A stretch of 45,241 nt of DNA from contig CALHPU010000014.1 in assembly GCA_938036435.1 (NCBI GenBank), positions 1-45,241 on the forward strand, in the 5' to 3' direction. The notes beneath the pieces are model-generated. The model ran no database searches and was not told the origin of the DNA. It saw nothing but the letters and a program-made list of their open reading frames with translations. A program made the translations under genes and the position numbers. Below are positions 24,506 through 35,900 of the stretch, piece by piece (position 1 is the stretch's first letter; every line of letters begins with the position of its first letter). Source of the stretch: an uncultured Pirellulaceae bacterium. GTDB lineage: Bacteria > Planctomycetota > Planctomycetia > Pirellulales > Pirellulaceae.

Positions 24506-26746
24506 CTAAATCGAGGAAGTCGTCGAAAATGTTTCTCTCAGTTCATCAGCGAGTTCTTCATACTGCGTGTAGAAACTGCGAGATAACATCGCGAGGTAAA
24601 AGTTTACCCCAAGGGAAATCAACAGCAACAACCACATCAATCGCAGCATCCGCCCATCACTGGCGTTACCTGATTCTGATTGGTCAATAAAATTTGATCC
24701 ACTGTGGCTTCGTTTTGAGTAACCGTTGATGTCCATCGCGAGCGACTGGCCATTGAATCCATCGTACGCAGAGTCGCTCACGTTGGAGGACGCGACACGC
24801 GTATGCCGTGGGGCGGCTAAATCGCCGCCAAGTGTATAGGGCACCGTTTGGCTGACCAATGATTGAATTCGACCGCGCGAGCCATTTTGCGTTTGGTTAT
24901 TGTTCTTCAGCGCCGCAATTTTTGAGTCGAGAGTTTTGCTGGCGGAATCGAGTTTCATCAAGTGGTCGATAGCACCCATTTTTGCATCGAGGTCCGCCTC
25001 TTTGTCTGCGAGTATTTGTGCCACTCGATCTGCCGACGCGTTTGACGCTCTAACGGGCGATAGCGCGTCGGTACGTTGCCCTCGATAGATTGGATCAGTG
25101 GATCGATCGGCAAGGCGTTCTTCACCAAAGTTGTATTGCCGGGATAGATAGTCGTAGCCGTTGTTCGAACGCCGTGGCAATGGTGTCAGGTCATCGTCAT
25201 AGAAGCGAGCAAGCCTAGCCTCCTCCATCGATTCGCGCTGACGTTTGAGCCACGCTGCATCTTCAGCATTTTTTACTTCAAGCCGTTTCGCATCGAGAAG
25301 GCGTTGTTCTAACTCTCGTTTCTGAGACGCGAAATTCAAATCGTAGTCTCTAGAACGACCATCAACGCCCGAAAATCGTCCGTCTCGTACGTCGCGAGCA
25401 ACACGATTGGAACCGTCGTTGGTCTGTCTGTCATTGGCAAATCGGTCAAATCGCGAGTCGCCGCGAACAAGGTAGTCGTTACTGCGATTTTGGTTGATGC
25501 GGTTCCTCACGTAGTCGATATCGCGTTGATCGCGTTGGTCCACCGCGCGACGTTGAAAGTTGTCAAGATAGTCATCGCTCAGACGTCGATCGCCTGTTCG
25601 GGAAAAATCGCGGTCGTCCGCCCCAAAACGGTCTCGACGATCATCGGCGAAACGGTCGCGCTCATCACTCTGGTAGGAATCATAGGGTTGGCGAACACGT
25701 TGGTCGTCATTGAGATTCCAGCCGCTGTTGTTGACCGTGTCTCGACTAAATGATTCGTAGTCTTCGCGATTTTGATATTGTCGATCTTCGCGATCATTAA
25801 ACGAGTCGCTTCGTTGATCTAGAGAACGGAATTCGCGTTCACTAGGACGATTGCCACGATTGCCACGATTTCCACGATTGGCAATGGGTAGGTTTCGCCC
25901 AAAATCATTTCTAGGTGCGCCCTGAATCGATGCCGAATTGCCGGGGATGTTGCCGATCCTACGAACATCGATTTTGTTGCCGTCCTCTCCCACATAGCGC
26001 AGAGCAACTCCGGTTATGTTTTCGAGCCCCAAATTTCGAAGAGTAAGTGTGCGTTTCTGTATTTCTTGCAGCGAGAGATCATCCACGTCGATAATGGCCG
26101 TGTTCTTATAGACCTCCCATTGTTTGGGAGTCACGTTTGAACCATTCACTGCACGGTTGCCAAACTGTGAGTTGTCTTGAAACATGACGACTTCGCCAAT
26201 CGAATTTTGTTCATCTGGCTTAATCGGAGCGTAGATATAGCCTTCTGTTTTGAGGGTTCTTTCCCACTCTGGCGAAACAGGCAATGGCCATGGGCGAAGT
26301 TGACCACGAGATTGAGCAGACACGGAACTTTGGCCAAAATCTGATCGAGTGTTGAAGTCTGATCGAGTGTTGTCTTGTCGATCCATCGCGCTTGTCTGCT
26401 GAGCGCGTGGCTGCCCTCGATACAGGCTGTCAGTTCGTTCCCGGTTGGAGGTCGTGACAGGAACGACTTCGCTCGAGCCGTCTTTGTAATCTGTGCCGCC
26501 GATAGTCTGCCGCGACGTGGGGCTAAAGCCGCTATCATCAGTCGTAGAGCTTTGCGCGACGCGCGCACTGGTCCTGTCGAAGTTCCGAGTGAGCGGTTGT
26601 AGACGAGTCTGGCTAATCCGGCGGCCAGAATTTTGATTCTCCGTTCGGTTAGTTCTGATAGCGGAAAAGTCATCGCCGTCAAACTGCTGTGCAAGGCTCG
26701 ATCCAGAGCCCAAAACTACCAGCAGCGTAACCATCAATCCCTTCAT
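24506..26746 (-). CDS. Large Arg/Asp-rich exported protein with C-terminal membrane anchor
   Basis: This 746-residue protein is not a known family to me. It opens with a signal peptide (MKGLMVTLLVVLGSGSSLA). Around 290-460 there is a long low-complexity stretch rich in Arg, Asp, Asn, Gln and Ser, including RGNRGNRGNR and many DR/RD pairs. A charged helical region (about 485-540) and a coiled-coil-like region (about 590-625) follow. The protein ends with a hydrophobic helix MLRLMWLLLLISLGVNFYLAML (named by its ends) and a short tail. A GGAG ribosome-binding site lies before the ATG. The layout suggests a periplasm-facing, membrane-tethered disordered protein, perhaps binding polymer or nucleic acid. 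That is speculation. Confidence 0.75.
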   Translation of the reverse strand: MKGLMVTLLVVLGSGSSLAQQFDGDDFSAIRTNRTENQNSGRRISQTRLQPLTRNFDRTSARVAQSSTTDDSGFSPTSRQTIGGTDYKDGSSEVVPVTTSNRERTDSLYRGQPRAQQTSAMDRQDNTRSDFNTRSDFGQSSVSAQSRGQLRPWPLPVSPEWERTLKTEGYIYAPIKPDEQNSIGEVVMFQDNSQFGNRAVNGSNVTPKQWEVYKNTAIIDVDDLSLQEIQKRTLTLRNLGLENITGVALRYVGEDGNKIDVRRIGNIPGNSASIQGAPRNDFGRNLPIANRGNRGNRGNRPSEREFRSLDQRSDSFNDREDRQYQNREDYESFSRDTVNNSGWNLNDDQRVRQPYDSYQSDERDRFADDRRDRFGADDRDFSRTGDRRLSDDYLDNFQRRAVDQRDQRDIDYVRNRINQNRSNDYLVRGDSRFDRFANDRQTNDGSNRVARDVRDGRFSGVDGRSRDYDLNFASQKRELEQRLLDAKRLEVKNAEDAAWLKRQRESMEEARLARFYDDDLTPLPRRSNNGYDYLSRQYNFGEERLADRSTDPIYRGQRTDALSPVRASNASADRVAQILADKEADLDAKMGAIDHLMKLDSASKTLDSKIAALKNNNQTQNGSRGRIQSLVSQTVPYTLGGDLAAPRHTRVASSNVSDSAYDGFNGQSLAMDINGYSKRSHSGSNFIDQSESGNASDGRMLRLMWLLLLISLGVNFYLAMLSRSFYTQYEELADELRETFSTTSSI

Positions 26747-26899
26747 GGGTGCGCTCCAACGAGTGATTATTTTTTAATTGACGTGTATATTAGACAGTTT
26801 TGGTGGATCAGGTAAAGACTGATAAAAAGGCGACCTGGATTGCCTGTTTTGACAAGGCCGCATTTCATCTTTCGAGGCAATACGGTAGAAAAGGGAGTT

Positions 26900-27487
26900 A
26901 TGGGTAAGTTTGAAATTGCTGCGATTATAGGGGGAATCGCGATACTATTTTTTTACAGCCAGCTCGAGCCGCCGGCCTCGGGGACTCAATCGATTCCCCC
27001 TTCTCAACCCACGCAAGGCGTTGACTCAAACAGATCTGCTATCCCACCGGTTGGAAAAATCTACGGCCAACACGTTCAGCAAATCTTTGACGCGGTTTCC
27101 TTACGGGCAATTGATGGCGATTCGCTCGAAGCTACCTTGCCTGACGGCAACACGCGTGAGGTGAGGTTGGCGTCGATCGATGCTCCTGAACGTAATCAGA
27201 AATTTGGCCAATCAGCACACGCTCATCTGGCGGCGATCATCAAAGGTCAAGCAGCGCGAGTCTTTCAAACGGACACCGACCGATACGGGCGCGTCGTTGC
27301 TTTTGTTTTGACGGCCGGTTCAGGAACTGATGTCAACGCTACAATGGTGTCTGAAGGTTACGCTTGGCACGCGATTAATCACAGTGCTGACCCTACGCTG
27401 ACAGAACTTCAACGTCAGGCCAAAGCCTCACAGCGCGGGCTTTGGAGCCAGCCTTCTCCTGTTGCACCATGGGATTACCGAAAGTAA
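26900..27487 (+). CDS. Membrane-anchored thermonuclease-like (SNase) protein
   Basis: This 195-residue protein has one N-terminal hydrophobic helix (FEIAAIIGGIAILFFYS). A staphylococcal nuclease domain follows: RAIDGDSLEATLPDG, then VRLASIDAPERNQKFGQSA, then DTDRYGRVVAFV and a C-terminal ASQRGLW motif. The acidic and arginine positions of the active site are present, so it is likely an active, calcium-dependent nuclease outside the cytoplasm. The start used follows an AAGGGAG ribosome-binding site at good distance. A longer frame of 20 more codons lacks support. It converges with the sulfatase gene, 35 bases away. Confidence 0.9.
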   Translation: MGKFEIAAIIGGIAILFFYSQLEPPASGTQSIPPSQPTQGVDSNRSAIPPVGKIYGQHVQQIFDAVSLRAIDGDSLEATLPDGNTREVRLASIDAPERNQKFGQSAHAHLAAIIKGQAARVFQTDTDRYGRVVAFVLTAGSGTDVNATMVSEGYAWHAINHSADPTLTELQRQAKASQRGLWSQPSPVAPWDYRK

Positions 27488-27522
27488 GTCCGGGAGCAAC
27501 AACTATCGGCGCTTCTCTCAAG

Positions 27523-28935
27523 TTACTTTCCAGCTGATGCGTTTGCTGGCTTTCGCCAGAGAGGCCGAGTGTTGGCTGTAATCTCTTTGTCCGCGGCGAT
27601 CATCTTGGTTCGAAGTTCGGCAACGATGTCTGCGTTGGCCTCTGCGCAATTATTTTTTTCGCCAATGTCGTTTGAAAGGTCAAACAGCAATTGCTTTAAC
27701 TCCCGCTGCTTTGCACCAGACTTTTTACGAATCGACCGTTCTAAGTATTTCCAGTTGCCAGATCGAATACCCTCTAACTTTCCTCCTGAAGAGTAGTAAA
27801 GCATTTCCATCCGAGGTGACTGATCCGAAGCAAATGAGGATGAAATGTCATGTCCATCGATTTTGCGTTCCGGCAACGACGTGTTGGTGATTGCGGCGAT
27901 GGTTGGTAGGAGGTCCATGGTCGAGGCGAACGCATTGGTGCTCGTCCCTGCTGGAATCCTTCCGGGCGCCCACATCACGCACGGCACGCGTTGTCCGCCT
28001 TCGAAGGTTGTCCCCTTTCCATCGCGAAGAGGCTTGGCTGAGCCAGCGTGGTTTTTGAATCGCAGCCAGGGGCCGTTGTCGGAGGTGTAGATGATCCAAG
28101 TCTTTTCTGACAATCCAAGCTTCCGCACAGTCTTAACCAGACGACCGACTTCAGCGTCGACGTGTTCGATGACGCACCTGTAAGCGTTTTGAGGATTGGG
28201 ATCGTAGGCGTCCTCGGGCACGTACAGCGGAATGTGTGGCATCGAATGAGGTAGGTAAACGAAAAATGGTCGCGCGCGATTGGCTTCAATGAAGTTAATG
28301 GCTTTGTCGGTGTATCGGCGAGTGATTGTGCGCTGGTCTACGGGAACCTCGATCACCTGCTCATTTTCTACCAGTGGCGTGTGCCATTTATTGACGGCAG
28401 TGCTTTGATCGGCCCACAGTTGGTCGCTGGAAGTTTTTGGCTTGCCGCTGTTATCGGGGTGGTTCATGTCGTTTGAGTACGGAATCCCAAAGTAGGCATC
28501 GAATCCCTGCGCTCGAGGAAGCGTTTCAGGATGATGTCCAAGATGCCACTTACCAAAACAGCCTGTTGCGTATCCGGCAGATTTTAAATGGTCCGCAATC
28601 GTATACTCATCAGGGTGCAATGCGTGTTTTGAGTTTGGAAACAAAACCCCTTTGTGCATGCCAACGCGTTTCGGATAGCAACCGGTCAATAAAGCAGCTC
28701 TAGATGGTGAGCAGACGGGGCTGGCGACATAGAAGGAGGTGTATTTTCTTCCCTCGCTGGCTAGTTGATCGATGTTCGGAGTACGAATCGTCTCAGAGCC
28801 AAAACAGCCTAAGTCGTTGTAGCCTTGGTCGTCGGCAAAGATGACGATGATGTTGGGGTTTTCTTCGCCGCGACAATGACGACCAGCGGGCAAAAGGGCA
28901 ATCAGCGCTATAAAGAAAAGGGTTAGGTTCCGCAT
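27523..28935 (-). CDS. Sulfatase, formylglycine-dependent
   Basis: This 470-residue exported hydrolase is of the alkaline phosphatase superfamily. A signal peptide covers about residues 1-23. The metal-binding start NIIVIFADDQGYNDLG is at about 28-43. The C-x-P-S-R motif, with Cys75 as the residue turned into formylglycine, reads CSPSRAALLTG. The second metal-site region is YTSDNGPW near 273-280. It would cleave sulfate esters, probably of marine polysaccharides, in the periplasm or outside. Planctomycetes are rich in this family. The activating FGE enzyme is not in the window. It stands divergently upstream of the biosynthetic locus, with no evident link to it. Confidence 0.93.
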   Translation of the reverse strand: MRNLTLFFIALIALLPAGRHCRGEENPNIIVIFADDQGYNDLGCFGSETIRTPNIDQLASEGRKYTSFYVASPVCSPSRAALLTGCYPKRVGMHKGVLFPNSKHALHPDEYTIADHLKSAGYATGCFGKWHLGHHPETLPRAQGFDAYFGIPYSNDMNHPDNSGKPKTSSDQLWADQSTAVNKWHTPLVENEQVIEVPVDQRTITRRYTDKAINFIEANRARPFFVYLPHSMPHIPLYVPEDAYDPNPQNAYRCVIEHVDAEVGRLVKTVRKLGLSEKTWIIYTSDNGPWLRFKNHAGSAKPLRDGKGTTFEGGQRVPCVMWAPGRIPAGTSTNAFASTMDLLPTIAAITNTSLPERKIDGHDISSSFASDQSPRMEMLYYSSGGKLEGIRSGNWKYLERSIRKKSGAKQRELKQLLFDLSNDIGEKNNCAEANADIVAELRTKMIAADKEITANTRPLWRKPANASAGK

Positions 28936-29296
28936 CTTGGCTTCCGTTTGTTGCTGGAGTGGAAATCTTCCTTGTAAGCATTTTCACCGTTCTTGTTTTT
29001 TGCTTACCGGTTAGGCCGCAGCTGCCCCAAAGCTATGTGGAATTCTATGCGAGGTCATGTCATTCAAGTAGAAGGCTCGTCTTTTCTCGCCTTTCGATGA
29101 TGCCCAAACGCCACACTCGCGCTGGATCGACGGTTTTCGCGATACCTTTGCCCTGAGAATTTTCAAAATAGTGATCGCACAAGGGAAATAATCTGCCCCG
29201 ATCCTTATTGAATCCTATCTTCCAGAGTGACTCCCTAGATCTAACCGTTCCGAGGGGCACCCCTACAATCGTTACACTTATCAAAAGTATTCCTCT
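28936..29296. other. Divergent region upstream of the biosynthetic locus
   Basis: These 361 bases separate the leftward sulfatase gene from the rightward phosphopantetheinyl transferase gene. They must hold the promoters of both, including the one driving the assembly-line genes. No convincing operator palindrome, riboswitch or regulator gene is seen. Short open frames here show no recognisable domain. Confidence 0.4.
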
Positions 29297-29992
29297 GTGG
29301 TTCCCTCCACTAAACAACTCACCTGCCCTCCCTTCACCCCACCTCAACAGTGGGTGGCTTCCGTTTTGCCATCATGTGTTGCCAGTCAATGCAACGCGCG
29401 TTCGGTTGATGAATTTACCGAGGGATCGAAGCACGGTCGACGACGATCTGAATTTGCTCAAGGTCGCGCGTGCCTACACGGACTGCTTGAACAGATGGGG
29501 GAAACCCAAAAAGTGGACTCTGCCGAAGACCGATCGCCAATTTGGCCTGACGGTTTCGCAGGATCACTTTCGCATAGCAACGCTTGGATCTGGGGCTGCG
29601 TCGCGCGGCAAACAGATCTGCTTTCTATCGGAATCGACACGGAACTCGTTGCCTCAACCGCAACTCGCCAAGACGTCCAAGACACCGTAGCAACGGGCTG
29701 CGAATGGAGTTTGGTTCGCCAGTTAGGACTAACGCCAGAAGAGGCTTTCACGCTTGTGTTTTCAGCGAAAGAGTCATTCTACAAATGTTGGTATCCCCTC
29801 GTGAAAACGTATTTCGACTTCTTCGATGTTGAAGTCGTCGCCCTCACCCCGTCAACACTTTCCCTCAAAACACTTTCGACACATCCCGGGTTCGGTTCGG
29901 GCCCTGACGTGTTGAAAGTGCACTATTCAAAACACCAATCCAGTATTTTTACAGCCACCTGGATGGAAGAAGGAGCCGAATCATGGATCTAA
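29297..29992 (+). CDS. 4'-phosphopantetheinyl transferase (Sfp/EntD type)
   Basis: This 231-residue enzyme transfers phosphopantetheine from CoA to carrier-protein serines. Family motifs are present: GSLSHS (89-94), IGIDTE (111-116, with metal ligands Asp114 and Glu116), and FSAKESFYKCWYP (155-167, with Lys158, Glu159 and Lys163). The first start available is a GTG and no good ribosome-binding site is visible, so the N-terminus is uncertain. The 3' end overlaps the megasynthase gene by ten bases, a strong sign of co-expression. It should activate the three carrier domains encoded downstream. Confidence 0.9.
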   Translation: MVPSTKQLTCPPFTPPQQWVASVLPSCVASQCNARSVDEFTEGSKHGRRRSEFAQGRACLHGLLEQMGETQKVDSAEDRSPIWPDGFAGSLSHSNAWIWGCVARQTDLLSIGIDTELVASTATRQDVQDTVATGCEWSLVRQLGLTPEEAFTLVFSAKESFYKCWYPLVKTYFDFFDVEVVALTPSTLSLKTLSTHPGFGSGPDVLKVHYSKHQSSIFTATWMEEGAESWI

Positions 29993-32900
29993 AAAAACTA
30001 TATCAAGAAATCAATCAACAGACGACACGTGAATACCCAGACGTAACGTTGACTCGCGCGATCTCGCAAGTTTGTGATCGGTATCCAGATCGAATTGCTA
30101 TTGTTAGTGATGACGATTACGGCGCGATGACCTACCAACAGCTTGAGCAACGTAGCAATCAGTTGGCGAACTGGTTGCGTGCGCAGGGTGTCAGCAAAGG
30201 CGATTTTGTTGGTGTCTGTGTGCGACGCGATTCGCGCATGATCGCTTGGCTATTAGGTGTGATGAAACTTGGGGCTGCTTACGTTCCGTTAGATTCAGAG
30301 TATCCCGCTGACCGACTTGCCTACATGGCAGAAGACTCCGGGATCAGCCATCTGGTAACCGATTCAAGCAACCTTCAAACGGTCAAGGATTTTGACGTAG
30401 CCACAACGAATGTCGATAAACAGCATCGTGAAATTGCTAATGCGGGAGACGATTGTCCGACAGTTGCCATCGATCCGGCATCAGATGTGGCATATGTGAT
30501 CTACACCTCCGGTTCAACCGGAAAACCCAAGGGCGTCCTTGTCCCGCACCGGGGTGTTGTAAACATGATCGTTAGCCTAAAAGAAGCGCTTTCGTTTTCC
30601 ACCAATGACGTGATGTTGGCCACTTCAACACTGGCATTTGATATTTCGGTCTCGGAAATATTTATGCCGTTGTTCTGCGGGGGCTCCATCGTCGTAGTCG
30701 ATCGAAGTTGCGCCCGTGACAGTACGCGCCTTATTCAGGCTTGCCAAACACACAACATTACAGTCATGTTTGCCACGCCAGCAATGTGGCGGATGATCTT
30801 AGAGGCTGACTTCAGCGGTAACAAAGACATGGTCTTCTTGACTGGCGGCGAACCTCTGCCAGCGGACCTTGTCGCTCCAATGCTTGATCGTTGCCGCGAG
30901 CTGTGGAATCTTTATGGTCCCACCGAAACCACGGTCTTTTCAACTTATACCCAAATCGTAAGCGCCGATGAAAAAATCTTGATCGGTGTACCCGCAAACA
31001 ACACGTCTGTTTTTATAGTCGACGAAGACAACAACCTTTGTCCTCCGGGCAAACCGGGTGAACTGCTTATCGGTGGCGACGGAGTCACTTTGGGTTACTT
31101 AAATCGTCAAGATCTCACAGCAGAGAAATTCATCCAGTTCAATGGGCAGCGCGTCTATCGAAGTGGAGATTTGGCGCAACTGACCGACGACGGACAAATC
31201 GACTGCCTCGGGCGGATGGACGGACAAGTGAAACTTGACGGCCACCGCATTGAACTTGGTGAGATCGATGTGGCGCTTGCCGGTCAAGATGGCGTTCGTA
31301 TGGCGACAGCCATCTTGCGTGAGGATCGCCCCGGCGATAAACGATTGGTCGGCTATATGATCGCCGAAGACGGTAAGACGATCGATGTCGCTGCGGTTCG
31401 TAAAAATCTTGGGACGCAGCTGCCAGAGTATATGGTGCCCGCGATCTTGACGACCGTTAGCGCCTTTCCGATGACTGACAACGGTAAATTGGATCGCAAG
31501 TCATTCCCTGTTCCATCGGAAAAACGGCCAGAAATTGGTATCGAATATGTTGCTCCGGTGACCGATCCTGAGAAACAGTTGGCCCAGATCTGGGGCGGCG
31601 TCCTACAGATAGACGGCGTAGGCACACGCGATAATTTCTTCCAATTGGGAGGAAGTTCGCTTCGCGCGGTGAGAGCCGTCGCGCAGATGAAGCAGCAGGC
31701 CAATATTGATATATCTAACGCTGAATTTTTTGATAATCCGACCATCGAGGCGGTACTTAAACTTGCCGATAAAAAAGCCGAACTGCTAAAACGATTCGGT
31801 TCAAAAACAGAAGATCAATCTAAACGCGACGCAGACGAACACGCTGGTCAGTACGCGATTGTCGGAATGTCAGCACGTTTTCCGGGTGCGGACAATCTGG
31901 AACAGTTCTGGGACAACCTCCTGCAAGAACGCGAATCCATCACGTTCTTCTCGCCGGAAGAACTTGATCGAACCTTGGATCCGCGCGACACAACCGATTC
32001 GAACTATGTCGCGGCGCGTGGGATCATCGAAGGCGCCGACGAATTTGATGCTCACTTCTTCAAAATCATGCCTAAATCAGCAGAACTGATCGACCCACAG
32101 CAGCGTATGATGCTGGAGATTTCGTGGACGGCGTTAGAAGATGCTGGAGTTGTTCCCAGTCCCGAGAAGACCATTGGAATCTGGGCGGGTACGTTCAGTA
32201 CGACCTATCACATCAACAATGTGTTGACCAATCCGGAAATTGCACGCGCACTTGGCTCCTTTCAGCTTGCGTCGGTCAGCGAAAAAGACTTCATTGCCAC
32301 GCGCGTGGCTCACGCGTTGAACTTGACCGGTCCAGCGATCAACTTGAACACTGCTTGTTCAACCTCGTTGGTGACTTTGGTGGAAGCCTGCAAGTCGTTG
32401 TCTTTTGGACACTGTGATGTTGCGATCGCTGGTGCGGTCAGCATTCACTTTCCGCAAATGAGTGGCCACCTGTTTCAGGAAGGAAGCATCGCAACACCTG
32501 ACGGTCATTGCCGTCCGTTCGATGCTGACGGTCAGGGAACAATGTTCTCTGATGGCGCAGGCGCAGTGGTGGTAAAGCGTCTGGCCGACGCAATAGCCGA
32601 TGGCGACCGAATCTACGCCGTCGTCAAAGGCACTGGAATCAATAACGACGGAGGCGAGAAAGCAAGTTTCTCTGCTCCAAGCATTGCCGGTCAGGCTGGC
32701 GCGATTGCGATGGCGCAGGCCGACGCACGCGTTACCGCAGATCAGTTCGGGTTAATTGAGGCTCACGGTACCGCCACGCCGGTCGGTGATCCGATTGAAG
32801 TTGCCGCACTGCAAACCGTCTTCGACGCGCAGACCGACAAGCGTCAGTACTGTGCTATCGGAAGTGTAAAAAGCAACATCGGCCACGCTGTGGCTGCTGC

Positions 32901-35900
32901 TGGAGTGGCGGGACTGATCAAGGCCGCTATGTCGCTGCACACCGAACAGATCCCAGCGACGCTGCACTTCAAGAAGCCGAATCCTCAGATAGATTTTACC
33001 AACAGTCCGTTTTTCGTCTGCGATTCACTCAAGCCATGGCCGCGCGGCGAGGAAGTTCGGCTGGCTGGTGTCAGTGCCTTCGGCGTCGGCGGAACCAATG
33101 CTCATGTCGTTTTGCAGGAAGCTCCAGCTGTTGCTCAATGCGATTCGACTGACGCCGGTCAGTCAGAATGTTCTTCACGCGCTTGCAGTGACCAACCCCT
33201 TCCCGTTTCCGTCTTGCCAGTCTCAGGAAAGACCGAAGCCGCGTTGCTGGCCAATGTTAGTCAGCTGGCCGAGTATCTCACCAGCAATCAGCAATTGGAT
33301 CTGATTGATGTTGCAAACACTTTGCAAACCGGTCGAGCTGCATTCGCATATCGGTCTGCGGTCGTCGTTAGCGATCTAGCAGACGCTGCTGAGACGCTCA
33401 CCAGTGCAAAAGCACCGCGTTTCATCAAACGCAAGTCAAACGCCTCGAAACGTTCGGTCGTGTTTATGTTCCCCGGGCAGGGAGCTCAATATGTGCGCAT
33501 GGGCCAGAACTTGTACGAGACATCGTCAGTTTTCAAAATGAATTTTGATCACTGTGCCGAAGTGCTGCTTCCATTGTTGGAACGCGACCTGCGAGACGTG
33601 TTATTTCCACAAAGCGGTGAGGAAGATGCCGTCAGTGAAATCTTGCGGAACACGCGTTTCACTCAACCAGCCCTTTTTGCGCTAGGTTATTCGTTAGCTC
33701 AAGTGTGGTTGGCGTGGGGGATTGAACCCAGCTATGTGATGGGGCATTCGATTGGCGAATTTGCAGCCGCTTGTGTGGCCGGCGTCTTCAGCCTTGACGA
33801 TGGTCTGAAAATGATCGCCGAACGTGGTCGCGCCATGGAGGCATTGCCCGGTGGTAGCATGATGAGCGTGCGTTTGCCGGGTAAGACCGTTGAGCCCATG
33901 TTGTGGGGCGACATGGCAATCGGTAGCTATAACGGACCAGAATTATGCGTCGTGGCCGGCCCGAATGCCGAAGTGGCCGATTTGCAAAAACAACTTGAGG
34001 CCGACGACGTTGTATGTCGCCATCTGTATACCTCACACGCTTTCCACTCACCAATGATGGATGCGATCGTCGATCCTTTCGCAAAATTTGTTGGCCAGTT
34101 CAAACTAAACAAGCCGTCGATCCCAATTCTTTCGACCGTCACCAGTGATTGGATGACCGAAGAACAGGCCACTGACGCACGCTATTGGGCCAATCACCTA
34201 CGCCAACCCGTTCAGTTCTCTGGCGCGGTGACGAAAATGTGGGATGAGGATCCAACACGAATCTTGATCGAACTTGGGCCACGCAAAACACTCTCGACGC
34301 TTGCAAAACAGCACGCCTCTGATCCGAAAAATCAAATCGCTATTCCGACCCTCAGCGACAACGCTGAAGGCCACACTGAATGGACCAGCATGCTAAATGC
34401 CGTCGCCAACCTATGGGTGGCTGGCGTTGACCTGGACTGGGATCGATTGACGGGGGATGGAAAGCCAATCCCACGGAAGAAAATCAGCTTGCCGACGTAT
34501 GCGTTTCAACGAAAACGATACTTTCTCGAACCTCCTGTCGCGGACCAGACGACTTCGATTTCCAATTCGTCGCCGCCTGTCCCACTAAACGATATTCCTG
34601 AAGCCGCTGTTCCTGTTTCCTTTACAAATCCAACCTTAACAACCAACTCTCAACCTACTCAAACGGAGCCTGTCACCATGAGCCGAATTCCTTCAATTAT
34701 TACCGCTATCGAATCTGTTTTCGAAAACACGTCAGGTTTTGAACTGGCTGATTTCGACGGAGACACCACGTTCTTCGAAATGGGACTCGATTCTCTTGTG
34801 CTAACGCAAACAGCGACAGCACTCAAAAAAGAGATGGAAGTTGAGATCACATTCCGCCAGATGCTCGAAGAGACCCCGACGGTCGATTCGTTGGCGGCAT
34901 GGTTTGATGAAAATCTTCCTGCGGACAAATACGCGGCTGTTGCTCTCCCTGAACCCGTTGAAGCCGCAGCGCCCGCACCCGCAAGCAGCGATGCTCAGCC
35001 AGCCCCGGTTGCTCAGCCACAAGCACCAACTACAGTTGCGACGACACCGGTCGTACCTCAACCAGCGGTCCAAATGCCGATGCAGTCATTTGCTCCTGTC
35101 GCTACCGGCGATGTCAAACAAGATGTCATCAACAGCCAACTGCAGATCATGCAGGCTCAATTGCAATTGCAATTGCTTGCCGGCCAGCCAATGGCTGCCG
35201 CTCCTGCGACTACTGCTCAAGCCTCTGGCGTTGTTGCACCGGTTCAACCTGCTGCTACCACTGCAGCAGTTGAAAGGCCTGCCACAGCCAAAGCTGAAAC
35301 CAAAACGCAGTGTTCTGCCGTTTCGCAGAATCCGCAAGAGGTTCCACCAAAAGCGAAACGTTTTTCAACGGTGAAGCTAAACGATGGAACGCTTGACGAA
35401 AAACAACAAGCGGCTCTCGACGAAATCATTCGCATGAACTGTGCGATGTTGCCCAAGAGCAAAGCTTACGCTCAAGAGCATCGGAAATACATGGCCGATC
35501 CACGTACGGTTTCCGGATTCCGTCCCAACATGAAAGAGATGACTCATCCGATCGTCGTCGAACGCTCTCAAGGCGTCAATCTTTGGGACATCGATGGCAA
35601 CGAATACATCGATTTCACTTGCGGTTTCGGTTCGAATTTCCTGGGCCATTCTCACGCGGTGACCGTCAAAGCGATCACCGAACAGGTGCAAAAGGACTAC
35701 GCTATCGGGCCGCAAAGTCCGCTTGCTGGTGAAGTGGCCAAATTGTTCTGTGAGCTTACTGGCAACGAGCGCATGGCGTTCTCTAACACCGGTTCTGAAG
35801 CGGTGCTTGGATGTACAAGACTTGCTCGTAACAAAACCGGCCGCGATTTGATCGTGATGTTCAACGGCGACTATCACGGGATTTTGGATGAAGTGTTGTC

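Noticed and set aside
28959..29156. Small frame with a hydrophobic start between the sulfatase and PPTase genes
   Set aside because: The hydrophobic start looks like a signal peptide, but there is no ribosome-binding site and no conserved pattern after it.
34841..35374. 177-codon frame inside the megasynthase gene
   Set aside because: It is a shadow of the Ala/Pro/Gln-rich linker; the biased composition keeps the other frame open.
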